Below are positions 47,417 through 58,725 of a stretch of 64,000 nucleotides of DNA, one piece after another. Source of the DNA: Crambe crambe. Its lineage: Eukaryota; Porifera; Demospongiae; Poecilosclerida; Crambeidae. A program made the translations under genes and the position numbers. Numbering within the stretch: the first letter of the stretch is position 1; every line of letters begins with the position of its first letter. The stretch covers positions 4,340,001 through 4,404,000 of the forward strand of contig OZ004581.1 in the NCBI GenBank assembly GCA_963924555.1. Reading direction: 5' to 3'. The notes under the pieces were generated by a model that was not told the DNA's origin, did no database searches, and was given only the letters and a program-made list of their open reading frames with translations.

Positions 47417-50400
47417 TTATGTATTTTTTTTAAAGCTTTGATAATTTCTCTTCCATCCAGAGTTCAATGACTTGTGCAAAATTGATGAAGTACTTTCAGT
47501 GTTTGTCGTTGATTCAGAATCCAAAATATCATTTACCTCAATACTAATCTTATGATATTTCCTTCTTATATATACTAACAAAATTTTCCCAATCACAGAA
47601 AGGACAGCTATCATTGGTAGGTACAAGAGAACCAGTTGTATGCTGTTGACAATGAGGATTTGATTATGATGAGAAATGTCTACATCATCATCATATCTGT
47701 TCATAAAGTCAGTGGTGATAATGGCACAAGCATTGATCAAAGCAAGGTTGGAAAATAGCATGGATTCAATTACATTATGCCATTTCTCCTTATAAGGTTG
47801 AGCAATGGAATGTATTGCAAGAAAAATAAACAGCAGTGCTCCAGAGTATATACCGAAAGTACGACTGTTATCAGTGATGGTGAAGCATATAAGTATGGCA
47901 ATTCTGTACACGAAGTATAGGCCAGCAAAAAACCTGAATTTATCTTTATAGCAGCTTTGGAAGCAGTCAAAAAATGGGATGAGCTTGTTGATACGAGTAA
48001 TATTGATGATTTTATCAACTATCCAGTGCTCATTAAGCTTGCAAAGTGAAAGTAGCTGGAGAGAGAGAGGATAGAGGAGAAGAATCAGAGGGGGAAGAAT
48101 GGTCACCACTACAAGGCTGAACAGGGCTGGAACTGCATAAAATAGGTGCTTAGAGTGGAAGAATGGAAGACCACCATAATATGTATAATATCCTCCATGT
48201 TTCCCCTCATATCCATCCAGTGCAGAATATTTAAGAACAAAGAAACTAATTCTACTACACTGAGCATAGCAGATTATCAAAAATGCTGAAAGACCATTTA
48301 CTAATGAAGTTTTAGTCCTGAAGCATGCCCGAAAACACCAAAGCCTGTTGCATATGACGGTATTAAGAGCTGTAATTAGGATGACAACAAGTCCGAAAGC
48401 TATTAGTATAGTCACATATTTAAAGGTTATCACATCAAGTATTTGAGCACTTTTCCACAAGCAAAAGCTAAAACGTTCGATTGGAATGAACTCAAAATTA
48501 AATAGCCCATAGAATATTCGATACGGCATACGAAGGTAAGTGAACGTGTTGTTGATATGAACTGTCAGTTTATTCAAATACTGTGTAAAGAATATGAAAC
48601 CAACTGCTCTACCTGAAGTGAAACTCAGGTCTAAAACAATCACAAGTATGAAAAAGACAACCATTGGAATGACTTCTGAGAGAAAGTAAAAAAGGATACC
48701 AAAATCACAAAGTTCATCGAATCCGCATGTGAAATGTCTTGAGTGATAATACACAGAGTGATTACTGACACACTGGCCACACATAATACCTTTTCTATAT
48801 GCAGTACATATGTTCCTCACTAAATCATGTGAAGGTTGCTGACAGAGAGGATATGTGCAAGCAGCGAAGTACAGATCCTCGGGATTAGTGGAATTACTTG
48901 GTACATAACCTACCCATGTGTCAAGTTTAATTTTAGCATGGAAATTATCATCACACTTGACCACACGGGCATAACCCCTGTTTCCTGAAGCACATTTACA
49001 CCTGTTATTCTTGGGGTAAAAGCCTGGAGGGCAAGGGAGTAGACTAACATTGATATGAAAGTAAAATTGTCGTAGTCCAACCACTGAAAGTGAGAGTTTT
49101 GATTTGGTGTTTGGTTTTCCTAGAAGTTGTATGGTAGTTGGATCAGATAATGTGTAGGGATGGGACAGGCTCACAGAGTCTGAAGTGTTGCTGAGTACTT
49201 TGTTAATCTTCAGAAGAGATTTCACTGTGTGACTGAAATCATCTTTAACTTCAAAATGTAATTCCTTTTTTTCTCCTGGGATAATGTTGTATGAAAATTG
49301 GAAATGATCCTTGAATTGGAATCGTTTTCCTGAGCTCATTAAGAACTGTTCATCGGATTGGTTACTGTAGAATATGAAATTTCCAGTGCAGTTGAAAATA
49401 TTTTCAGTTGTAAAATTAAAATCTCTTTTATGAAGTTTCTTTTGATGCTGGCATCCATAGTAACATTCATCAAATGACTCAGAGTATATAGCATTTCCAC
49501 CACCTTCAGCACTATTATATTCAAATACAACAGTTACTGTTTCAACCAATGATTGATTAGTGTTCCTGAGAAAACAATTATTACTGCTTACAAAATTATG
49601 TTGATCATTAGTCTGGTAGAATATAGCACCCCCATAGTTATGCACGTGATTATTGGAAAATGTTATATTTGAATATGGATTAAATACCATAGTTGAGAAT
49701 CCATACATTACAACAGCTCCTCCATTGTGGCCGTAATTATGTTCAAACGAAGTGTTGGACCCAGAAATAATTTCTAGTTTTGCTGAGAGTAAGATTACAG
49801 CTGAGTACTTATTCCTCAAGAAAGTGACACTTTTCCCGAACAAAACTTTGAATTTGGCAACGGAAAAAATTCCAGTATTAATGTGAAAAGTGGCATTCAA
49901 CCTGTGCCTGTTAGTTTCAGCATGCCTGCTACGTATAGAGTTATTACAAAAGACACAATCAGTGAAATGAGGAACTGGCAAAAACCCTTCACTCCCATCT
50001 GAAGGGTCAAGTGGTGATATATCAACTGCCGAACTCAAAACCCCAGTGTTATTTTCCCAGATGCAACCACTAATGTTAATGCTATACTCGTGGTATTTTT
50101 GTTGATGATACACTGAATATATTGATACTCCAGCTCCAAATATGGCATAGTTATTGGTGAAGTTGCTTTCAGATAAGAATATTGTGTTATTTTGGGATGT
50201 GGAATCATGATAACCGAAAGTTAATGCCCCTCCAGATACACTTGCTTTGTTTTGTTCAAAGATAGAGTGTTTTATTGATATGCCATTGCTTTCAGCATTG
50301 CCTTCAAAATATGCATAGATTGCACCACCTCTGACTGCTCTGTTTCGTGTAAAGTTGGAATGGTGAATACTTAGATAGTTTCCAATTGCATTTTCTCCAA

Positions 50401-51151
50401 ATACTATGAATATAGCACCGCCAAAACCTCTACCTCCAAATAAAATGGGATTTTTTTCAGAAATGTTTCCAATAACTCTGTGCTGTGCCTTATTATGGAT
50501 GAATGAACAAACTGTGATGTCAAAATTGGCAGCAGCATCATCAGTTTGCACGATGTTAATTGCACCTGAATATCTATAGTGACTCTTCTTGTGGTACAGC
50601 ATGCGATTACCTTCAAATGAAGAATTACAAAGACTGACTTGACCATGATTGTTTAGCAGAACTAATGCTGTATTATCATAGTAGTATCTGGTCTCAAAGT
50701 GGACTTTTTCGATCATGATGTTGGAGGATGATGCTATGAACATGGCAAAATTGTAGCAGTAATTGCTGTCACATCGTGTGCTACAGTTCATCACTGCTAA
50801 ACCAGAGAAGAAGAAACCAGTAACATTTTGTATTTTGAAGCCAGATTTTCCAGGGATGCAGTGGATTGTCACTCTATTCCAGTCATGATTGCCAATTATT
50901 GTGATATTGGAAGAATTAACTATTTCCAATGTGCTGGTCATCAGCGTATCATTTTCCAAGCTTACTGTTACATCATTCCCGTACCTTTTAAGGAGAACTG
51001 CTGCACCCTCAAAGGATTGGCATGGCATATCTTCCTTCATACAGAGAGAATCATTCCCATTTGTATCAATTCGAACATGTTTGCTGGTAGACACCGAGAA
51101 GCTTGTTGATCCTAAGAATATGCAAAACACTGCCAGAAAAGAGTTCTTCAT
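47417..51151 (-). CDS. Beta-helix ectodomain / multi-membrane-span protein, copy 2 (intact)
   Basis: Intronless frame of 1244 aa. I choose ATG at 51151 because it opens a signal peptide (MKNSFLAVFCIFLGSTSFS). The upstream ATG at 51280 would add 43 residues with no such signal at the start. Same architecture as 43081-46824: N-glycosylated beta-helix with GGAIF and GGAIYAYFEG turns, stem LPCPPGFYPKNN with CGQCVSN, then about eight membrane segments from FLSEVIPMVVFFILVIVLDL onward. The membrane half is the most alike, for example FSLVVVTILPPLILLLYPLS is identical in both. The 5' end lies about 320 bp from the stop of the triple arginine kinase, same strand. Function unknown. The combination of a bacterial-like passenger fold with an animal-type membrane bundle suggests a cell-surface receptor or adhesin. 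Confidence 0.85.
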   Translation of the reverse strand: MKNSFLAVFCIFLGSTSFSVSTSKHVRIDTNGNDSLCMKEDMPCQSFEGAAVLLKRYGNDVTVSLENDTLMTSTLEIVNSSNITIIGNHDWNRVTIHCIPGKSGFKIQNVTGFFFSGLAVMNCSTRCDSNYCYNFAMFIASSSNIMIEKVHFETRYYYDNTALVLLNNHGQVSLCNSSFEGNRMLYHKKSHYRYSGAINIVQTDDAAANFDITVCSFIHNKAQHRVIGNISEKNPILFGGRGFGGAIFIVFGENAIGNYLSIHHSNFTRNRAVRGGAIYAYFEGNAESNGISIKHSIFEQNKASVSGGALTFGYHDSTSQNNTIFLSESNFTNNYAIFGAGVSIYSVYHQQKYHEYSINISGCIWENNTGVLSSAVDISPLDPSDGSEGFLPVPHFTDCVFCNNSIRSRHAETNRHRLNATFHINTGIFSVAKFKVLFGKSVTFLRNKYSAVILLSAKLEIISGSNTSFEHNYGHNGGAVVMYGFSTMVFNPYSNITFSNNHVHNYGGAIFYQTNDQHNFVSSNNCFLRNTNQSLVETVTVVFEYNSAEGGGNAIYSESFDECYYGCQHQKKLHKRDFNFTTENIFNCTGNFIFYSNQSDEQFLMSSGKRFQFKDHFQFSYNIIPGEKKELHFEVKDDFSHTVKSLLKINKVLSNTSDSVSLSHPYTLSDPTTIQLLGKPNTKSKLSLSVVGLRQFYFHINVSLLPCPPGFYPKNNRCKCASGNRGYARVVKCDDNFHAKIKLDTWVGYVPSNSTNPEDLYFAACTYPLCQQPSHDLVRNICTAYRKGIMCGQCVSNHSVYYHSRHFTCGFDELCDFGILFYFLSEVIPMVVFFILVIVLDLSFTSGRAVGFIFFTQYLNKLTVHINNTFTYLRMPYRIFYGLFNFEFIPIERFSFCLWKSAQILDVITFKYVTILIAFGLVVILITALNTVICNRLWCFRACFRTKTSLVNGLSAFLIICYAQCSRISFFVLKYSALDGYEGKHGGYYTYYGGLPFFHSKHLFYAVPALFSLVVVTILPPLILLLYPLSLQLLSLCKLNEHWIVDKIINITRINKLIPFFDCFQSCYKDKFRFFAGLYFVYRIAILICFTITDNSRTFGIYSGALLFIFLAIHSIAQPYKEKWHNVIESMLFSNLALINACAIITTDFMNRYDDDVDISHHNQILIVNSIQLVLLYLPMIAVLSVIGKILLVYIRRKYHKISIEVNDILDSESTTNTESTSSILHKSLNSGWKRNYQSFKKNT

Positions 51152-51474
51152 TGCTTCTGGGATCAATATTAGTTGTGTCCAGCAAATAGCAAGCACTTTA
51201 TATACCCCAATGCCATAGTTTATTCCGAAAGTGTGGAGGTTGCTGTGATAATTGTTATTTAAATATGGAAATAATAACAATAATAGTTATCTTTTGGTTA
51301 TGAAAGTGAAGTAGTAACAAGAGAACGAATGATAATAGACTGAAACTAACAAGATCATAGACTAAATAGCTAACTAGCAAAACCGATAACATAGCTACAT
51401 GGAGATATAAAGCATGGTGCACTATCTAATTTTCTCCTCTAAATGACTCTAGATGTGAAAGTCCTGGTTAACAT

Positions 51475-54400
51475 TTATAGTTCCTTTTCCTTTTCAATCA
51501 TAGCTTTCACTCCATTGTACATATCTTGCACCAGCTGAACTTCTGACCTTCCCAAACGTCTCTTGTTAGAGATATCGTATATGCCATCAGCTGACTCTGA
51601 GTGCTCTCCATGGATACCACGAATCTGGACATAGTACTTGTCAGCAATAGCTTGGAACTCGTCTTTCTTTGCTGAGAGCTTTGGTAGCTTGATGTGGACT
51701 GATGCCCTGAGGGCAGTGCCAAGGTTGGTGGGGCAGGAAGTGATGTATCCAAGATGATTGTCATGGGAGAACTTTGCCACAGTTTCAATATGACTAGCAG
51801 CTCTGCTCAGCCTCTCGAAGACAGCTCCAATATCAGCTCCCTTCTGCATGGATATGATCCTTAGCTGATCTTCCTCGTTCACCCACACAAGAAACGTCTT
51901 TTCAGCATTATGGAATATCCCACGTCCAGAGGGCCAATCTCTGTTGCAGCCACAGGCTTCAAGGAATCTATCACCTTCTCTGTGTATATAAAAAATGTAT
52001 AGGAACATGTCCCTCTTCTTGGAAGTTAACATCATAATGACGTATTAATAATGGCACTTCATGACGTGTTTTCCTCACACTGAGCCTGCCATAGGCAGAC
52101 TGCATATTATATTACCTAAACAAGTGAGCTAAACAAAAAATATAACAAACAGAAAAACAAACTAGCAAACAGAGTGATAAGTGAATACATACACCAAAAA
52201 CAACATTAAGATCAGATGCAGTGAATCTGAACATTTACCTAACTCATTAGTTCAATAGCTTATACTTAACTTACTTGAACAGAAAGTGATCTGCAATGAG
52301 CTGATCTTGAGTGGCTTTATCCATTCCTTCCAGTGGGTAGAAAGTTCCAGCTAGATCTCCACTAAAGGTGTTGCAAGCAGTGACTACTTTCTGCATAATC
52401 TCGTCCCTCTGTTCCTTTGATACGCCAGGTCCAAGGGGATAACCCTCCAAATTACGACCGACTCTTATTCGGGTAGATATGATCATAACAGCTTCGTCAG
52501 GTGGAAGAGGAGGGCAAGTGAGCTTGCTGGCATCCATGTCAGACACGTGAGTGTCTCCAGGCTTGTGCCCATGGTAGTCTTCAATGACCTTGTCAAACAA
52601 AAGAGCAAAGGTTTTATAGGAATCATGTGATCCAGCATAAACACCTATTCCAGAATCAGTGTTCTTGCAGCCGGAAAAGATGCACAGCTTGTACGAGACA
52701 CCAAAAGCATCTTTTTTGTCATGAAGCTGATCCCACACTTCTCGAGTGTTGAAACGTGCAACTGCAGATTTTATATCTTCAGAAAATGCAGGGAAACCTG
52801 TAAGACTCTCATGGTTTTCCAAATTAGATCCACATGGTGTATCATCTGGTAATTCTTTTTCCCTCTGTATCATGGCTTTAACACCATCATACATATCTTG
52901 CACCAGTTGAACTTCAGACCTTCCCAAACGTCTCTTGTTAGAGATATCGTATATGCCATCAGCTGACTCTGAGTGCTCTCCATGGATACCACGAATCTGG
53001 ACATAGTACTTGTCAGCAATAGCTTGGAACTCGTCTTTCTTTGCCGAGAGCTTTGGTAGCTTGATGTGGACTGATGCCCTGAGGGCAGTGCCAAGGTTGG
53101 TGGGGCAGGAAGTGATGTATCCAAGGTGATCATCATGTGAGAACTTTGCCACAGTTTCGATATGACTAGCAGCTCTGCTCAACCTCTCAAAAACAGCTCC
53201 AATATCAGCCCCCTTCTGCATGGATATGATCCTCAGCTGATCTTCCTCGTTTACCCACACAAGGAATGTCTTTTCAGCATTGTGAAATATCCCACGCCCA
53301 GAGGGCCAATCTCTGTTGCAGCCACAGGCCTCAAGAAACCGATCACCTTCCCTATACAAAATTCAAAATTTAAGCCACATGAATATTATGTGCACATTAC
53401 ATCACTAGCTGTATTACAAACCTGAAGTGCAAGAAATGGTATAAAAAAGTCGGAGAGGCAGGTAGCTGCATGGCTACAGCTTATAAATTTACTTTTAGCT
53501 TGCTAAAACATCGAGAATAGTATATGTGACAGTCGAGGGTAGAAATCAAACTTTATTCACGCTTTCTACTTTTGAAAAAAAAAGTTCTAAAAGCAGAAAT
53601 TTTTATTGTAGAGCATCAGTCATGACAAAAGTCAACTGACTAAAACGTGAATAAAGTTTGATTTCTACCCTCGACTGTCACATATGAATTTATTGTGTTC
53701 ATGGTATTCCATCTAATACACTAAAGTAAGAATCAGAATGTCACCTATTTAGATGCTAAACAAATTAACCAACCTGGTACACATACACTAAGAAATGCCT
53801 ATGGACTGTAGCTAGCTACATACAAGATGCCAGCTAATAGAAAGAAATTGCTTAGCGCATTCAAGATGCATTAAGTATATGCACCTAGATCATAGTAATA
53901 CTATGCTATAGCAAACTACTTACTTGAATAGAAAATGATCTGCAATGAGCTGATCTTGAGTTGCTTTATCCATTCCTTCCAGTGGGTAGAAAGTTCCAGC
54001 TAGATCTCCATTGAAGGTATTGCAAGCAGTGACTACTTTCTGCATGATCTCGTCCCTCTGTTCCTTTGATACGCCAGGTCCAAGGGGATAACCCTCCAAA
54101 TTACGACCAACTCTTATCCGGGTGGATATGATCATATCAGCTTCGTCAGGTGGAAGAGGAGGGCAAGTGAGCTTGCTGGCATCCATGTCAGACACGTGAG
54201 TGTCTCCAGGCTTGTGCCCATGGTAGTCTTCAATGACCTTGTCAAACAAAAGAGCAAAGGTTTTATAGGAATCATGTGAACCAGCATAAACACCTATTCC
54301 AGAATCAGTGTTCTTGCAGCCAGAAAAGATGCAGAGCTTGTACGAGATACCAAAAGCATCTTTTTTGTCATGAAGCTGATCCCACACTTCTCGAGTGTTA

Positions 54401-55814
54401 AAGCGTGCAACAGCAGATTTGATCTCAGGAGAAAACGCTGGGAACTTAGTGAGGCTTTCGTGATTCTCCAAATGCGAGCCACACTTTATATTGTTGGCTC
54501 CAAACTCTTTATTAAGTAGTTCTTTTTCTCTCTGTATCATGGCTTTAACACCATCATACATATCTTGCACCAGTTGAACTTCAGACCTTCCCAAACGTCT
54601 CTTGTTAGAGATATCGTATATGCCATCAGCTGATTCTGAGTGCTCTCCATGGATACCACGAATCTGGACATAGTACTTGTCAGCAATAGCTTGGAACTCG
54701 TCTTTCTTTGCCGAGAGCTTTGGTAGCTTGATGTGGACTGATGCCCTGAGGGCAGTGCCAAGGTTGGTGGGGCAGGAAGTGATGTATCCAAGGTGGTCAT
54801 CACGTGAGAACTTTGCCACAGTTTCAATATGACTAGCAGCTCTACTCAGCCTCTCAAAGACAGCTCCAATATTAGCTCCCTTCTGCATGGATATGATCCT
54901 TAGCTGATCTTCCTCGTTCACCCACACAAGAAAAGTCTTTTCAGCATTGTGAAATATCCCACGTCCAGAAGGCCAATGTCTGTTGCAACCGGCTGCTTCA
55001 AGAAATCGATCGCCTTCCCTATTATGGGTATATCAGATAATTAAGCTAATACGTAGGATAGCTGATAAATTGGGGTGAATGTAGAATTGTATACAGCTTA
55101 TTTCTGATAACTATAGCAGCCATGAATTATGTGGGCATCCAGGGTCTCGTTTCCTTAAATTCCAAAAAGGTTAACTCACTTGAATAGAAAATGATCTGCA
55201 ATGAGCTGATCTTGAGTGGTTTTATCCATTCCTTCCAGTGGGTAGAAAGTTCCAGCTAGATCGCCACTAAAGGTATCGCAAGCAGTGACTACTTTCTGCA
55301 TAATCTCGTCCCTTTGTTCCTTTGATACGCCAGGTCCAAGGGGATAGCCCTCCAAATTACGACCAACTCTTATCCGGGTGGATATGATCATATCAGCTTC
55401 GTCAGGTGGAAGAGGAGGGCAAGTGAGTTTACCGGCATCCATATCAGACACGTGAGTGTCTTCAGGTTTGTGCCCATGATAGTCCTCAATAACCTTATCG
55501 AACAAAGGAGCAAAGGCTTTATACGAATCGTGTGATCCAGCATATACTCCGATACCAGAATCAATGTTCTTGCAGCCAGAGAATATGCAGAGTTTGTAAG
55601 GAACACCATGAGCATCTTTCTTGTTGCAAAGCTGATCCCAAATATCACGGGTGTTGAAACGTGCAACAGCAGATTTGATCTCATCAGAGAAGACAGGAAA
55701 GCCAGTGAGGCTCTCATAGCTCTCCAAGTGAGGTCCACAAGTCACGTCATTGTTTTTTTGGGGAGAACCCCCTGGATTCGTTACTACAGGCTGTGAGCTT
55801 TGACAACTTCCCAT
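51475..55814 (-). CDS. AK: Three-domain contiguous arginine kinase with predicted N-myristoylation
   Basis: Four exons: 55180-55814, 53924-55018, 52275-53351, 51475-51979; 1103 aa, in frame. The first exon encodes the N-half of domain 1. The middle exons each encode a C-half followed by the next N-half, and the last encodes the C-half of domain 3. All three introns interrupt the same Lys codon, phase 2, in HFLFK|EGDRF. Each domain has the phosphagen-kinase signatures [32 protein letters not shown] (reactive Cys) and [10 protein letters not shown], plus a GS loop SGIGVYAG, so all three look active. The enzyme moves phosphate between ATP and arginine. Starting at 55814 gives MGSCQSSQ, which fits N-myristoylation (Gly2, Ser6) with Cys4 as a palmitoylation candidate; the ATG at 55829 would hide it. 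Three-domain, myristoylated creatine kinases are known from sperm flagella. Flagellar location here is inference. Domain linkers are short (for example REKELPDD). Confidence 0.92.
53523..53684. mobile_element. 162-bp MITE with perfect 39-bp terminal inverted repeats
   Basis: The left end TATGTGACAGTCGAGGGTAG through ATTCACG (53523-53561) is the exact reverse complement of 53646-53684. It sits in the second intron of the triple arginine kinase. TA at both ends suggests a TA target site (Tc1/mariner-like), with TGTGACAGTC termini. Perfect arms point to a young insertion. Confidence 0.85.
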
Positions 55815-56401
55815 ATTGTTATACTGCAATAATAATAAACATACGAGTTATACCATAGCCTAAAGCGGTCACAAAAGCTGTCATTTATACCTAAAGGCAA
55901 TAGCTACCTGCCCCACCCCCTTTTCTAATAAGTACTAAATATCCTCTCCTGTCATATACTTACTACTTACTGATAGTATTCACTGATAGCATAAGTAGCT
56001 TGCAGGTATAGCAGGCAATTGCCAAAAGAAACCAGCTGTGTGTCACTGCACTTCAATCACTCACTCACACTTTGTTGTCAAGGTGATGGTAGTTATGGTT
56101 ATATGATACACCTGTTATGAATACCATCATTATCTTGACCTTCGAACCTCCACATTGGACAACACAAGTCATGTCTTTATGGTACAATTTTCTAGTCTCA
56201 CGTAGCCGGACCCAATTAGAAAAGAAAGAATTGGGTCTGGGTATGCAAGCTACAATTTTTGGAGAATATCAAACTTGTGACCTACCACATTTTTTTTTCA
56301 ACTATGACCAAACTTCATAAATAACAAGAGGGGAAAAATGGGCTAAAAATGGTACTAAAAATTTGAGCCACTAATGTTTCCTTTGTTCCTTTGAACAGTT
56401 T

Positions 56402-57561
56402 CTACAGTTCTTTTTCCCTCTTGATCATAGCCTTCACTCCATTGTACATATCTTGCACCAGCTGAACTTCAGACCTGCCCAAACGTCTCTTGTTAGAGAT
56501 ATCGTATATGCCATCAGCTGATTCTGAGTGCTCTCCATGGATACCACGAATCTGGACATCATACTTGTCAGCAATAGCTTGGAACTCATCTTTCTTTGCT
56601 GAGAGTTTTGGTAGCTTGATGTGTACTGATGCCCTGAGGGCAGTGCCAAGGTTGGTGGGGCAGGAAGTGATGTATCCAAGGTGGTCATCACGTGAGAACT
56701 TTGCCACAGTTTCGATGTGACTAGCAGCTCTGCTCAGCCTCTCAAAGACAGCTCCAATATCAGCTCCCTTCTGCATGGATATGATCCTCAGCTGATCTTC
56801 CTCGTTTACCCACACAAGGAATGTTTTATCAGCATTATGGAATATCCCACGTCCAGAGGGCCAATCTCTGTTGCAGCCACAGGCTTCGAGAAACCTATCA
56901 CCTTCCCTACAATGATTACTCATTATGCCTGACATGTCCTATAGAAGTCTTGTGACTTAGTATTATATTATAGGACTTACTTGAACAAAAAGTGGTCTGC
57001 TATGAGCTTCTCTTGTGTAGCCTTATCCATTCCTTTTAGAGGGTAGAATGTGCCCTTTAGATCTCCTTTGAAGGTATTGCAGGCATCGACCACTTTCTGC
57101 ATGATTTCATCCCTCTGTTCTTTGGACACACCAGGGCCTAGGGGATAGCCCTCGAGGTTACGCCCGACTCTGATTCGGGTGGATATAATCATAGCAGCCT
57201 CATCGGTAAGGAGTGGAGGACACTGAAGTTTGCTGGCATCCATGTCAGATACATGGATATCATCAGGCTTATGCCCATGGTAATCTTGGATAACCTTGTC
57301 GAATAAAGGTGCAAAGGTCTTATAAGAGTCATGAGACCCAGAGTATACACCAATCGACGAGTCGGTATTCTTACATCCAGAGAAGATGCAAAGCTTGTAT
57401 GGCACACCATAAGCATCCTTCTTATCGTGAAACTGTTTCCATATCTCCCTTGTGTTGAATCTGGCTACACACGACTTGTTGCCCGCTTCGAAAATTGGAT
57501 AACCAGTGAGGTCGTTGATGCTTTTCAGATGTGAGCCAACCTTGACATCAGGTCCAGACAT
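56402..57561 (-). CDS. AK: Single-domain arginine kinase
   Basis: Two exons, 56981-57561 and 56402-56906, give 361 aa, the usual length for a monomeric arginine kinase. The single intron is at the same Lys codon and phase as in the neighbouring three-domain gene. Motifs: [42 protein letters not shown]. The substrate-specificity GS loop reads SSIGVYSG, where the three-domain copies read SGIGVYAG, so the usual Gly is Ser here. The N-terminus [12 protein letters not shown] has no myristoylation motif, which suggests a cytosolic enzyme. The C-terminal-half exon is nearly identical to those of the three-domain gene, while the N-half is clearly more diverged. A 5' non-coding exon near 58040 (donor next to CATCATCAA) is possible. 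Confidence 0.93.
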
Positions 57562-58725
57562 TGTTGTTCTTTGCTTTATAATAGAAAAAAAAAGTACTCA
57601 AATAACATACAATTCTGTGGTCAGACAACTAGAATGCATGGTCACCATTATTCCTATTCAGACTAGTATTCCAGTCAGTATACAAGTATGTGTGTATGAA
57701 TGAATAGACAATAACCATCACACAGTGATGAATACATCTCCTTGTTTACATACATTACTATCATAACAAGGGCTAATAACCACATAAATTCCTAGATCGA
57801 GGAAGTGGTGTGTGACATTCACAGAGTTACATAAACAAGTATCAGCTAATTGCAACTTCTTGATTATCAGAATTCACACAGTCAGTAGCGCAGTAGCAGG
57901 AATTAATTATCTACCTAACCCTAAACAATCACCGGGCCGCAATATTTGTCGTGGAGAGATCCAGAATATAGTCAGGCAGCGCCAGACTACCCAGAATCAG
58001 CTAGTCAGCTCTCGCGACCCAGATATAACTACGTTGCACAACTTTTGGTTTACTCACTTGATGATGAGGCTGAAGAATCTCCAGTTTAAGCACAACACTA
58101 GCACTGCTGCAACGGCGACTTTTCAACACCTCAGGACTTAACTTCCTTCCTTCACGCCCACTTTTTTATGTAGGCGTGCACGCGCACGCCACGCACATGC
58201 GCAGCCCAGGCCCAGGAGCTGTCCACTTGCATGCACTGTGCTCTTAGCTTTCGTCAGCGTTGAGTCCAGCGTTGAGTCCAGCGTTGAGTCCAGTGCTGCT
58301 AAATCGGCTTTTCCAAATTGGCACCAATGGAGACTTATCAAGGCCCTATTAAAAGAAGTGTGCGCCAGGGTTCAGTCCTCTCCCCGACTCTTTTTAATCA
58401 TAGATAAAAAGAGTCGATGTTTTAATATTATGATGGACCCGCTGCTGACATCTCTGGAGTCGTCGGATTTGGGCCTCTGTGTGAACAGGTTGTACGGTGG
58501 TGCCTACTTGCATCCTGATGATATCAGAACCCTGTCCACATATGTGCCTTGGTTTCAAATGGCACCACGACCTTTCGGCCAAGCCATCAATCGATCTTAT
58601 TATTATATTATATGATTTACACCAACAGCACAGGATGATGTTTAAGAAAGCATGTAGAGAAGATGAGGCAGTTAGAACAGGCTGTAGGTCAACCAGGACT
58701 GGCCTGGCGACCAGGAGAGGATTTA
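57562..58725. other. Upstream flank of the arginine kinase cluster
   Basis: No protein-coding gene is supported. It may contain the promoter and a non-coding first exon of the single-domain kinase. A tandem repeat of three 15-bp units, CGTTGAGTCCAG-based, lies at about 58256-58300. Confidence 0.4.
58256..58300 (+). repeat. Three tandem 15-bp units
   Basis: GCGTTGAGTCCA recurs three times with minor change in the last unit, just upstream of the kinase cluster. Confidence 0.75.

Noticed and set aside
43273-51151. Bacterial origin of the beta-helix proteins because of the outer-membrane-like repeats
   Set aside because: Signal peptide, many N-glycosylation sites, the multi-span membrane half and AT-rich eukaryotic context fit an animal gene. 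The repeat fold occurs in eukaryotes too.
58238-58615. Open frame of 125 codons beginning with SVESSVESSVESS
   Set aside because: It is driven by the 15-bp tandem repeat; no domain or splice support.
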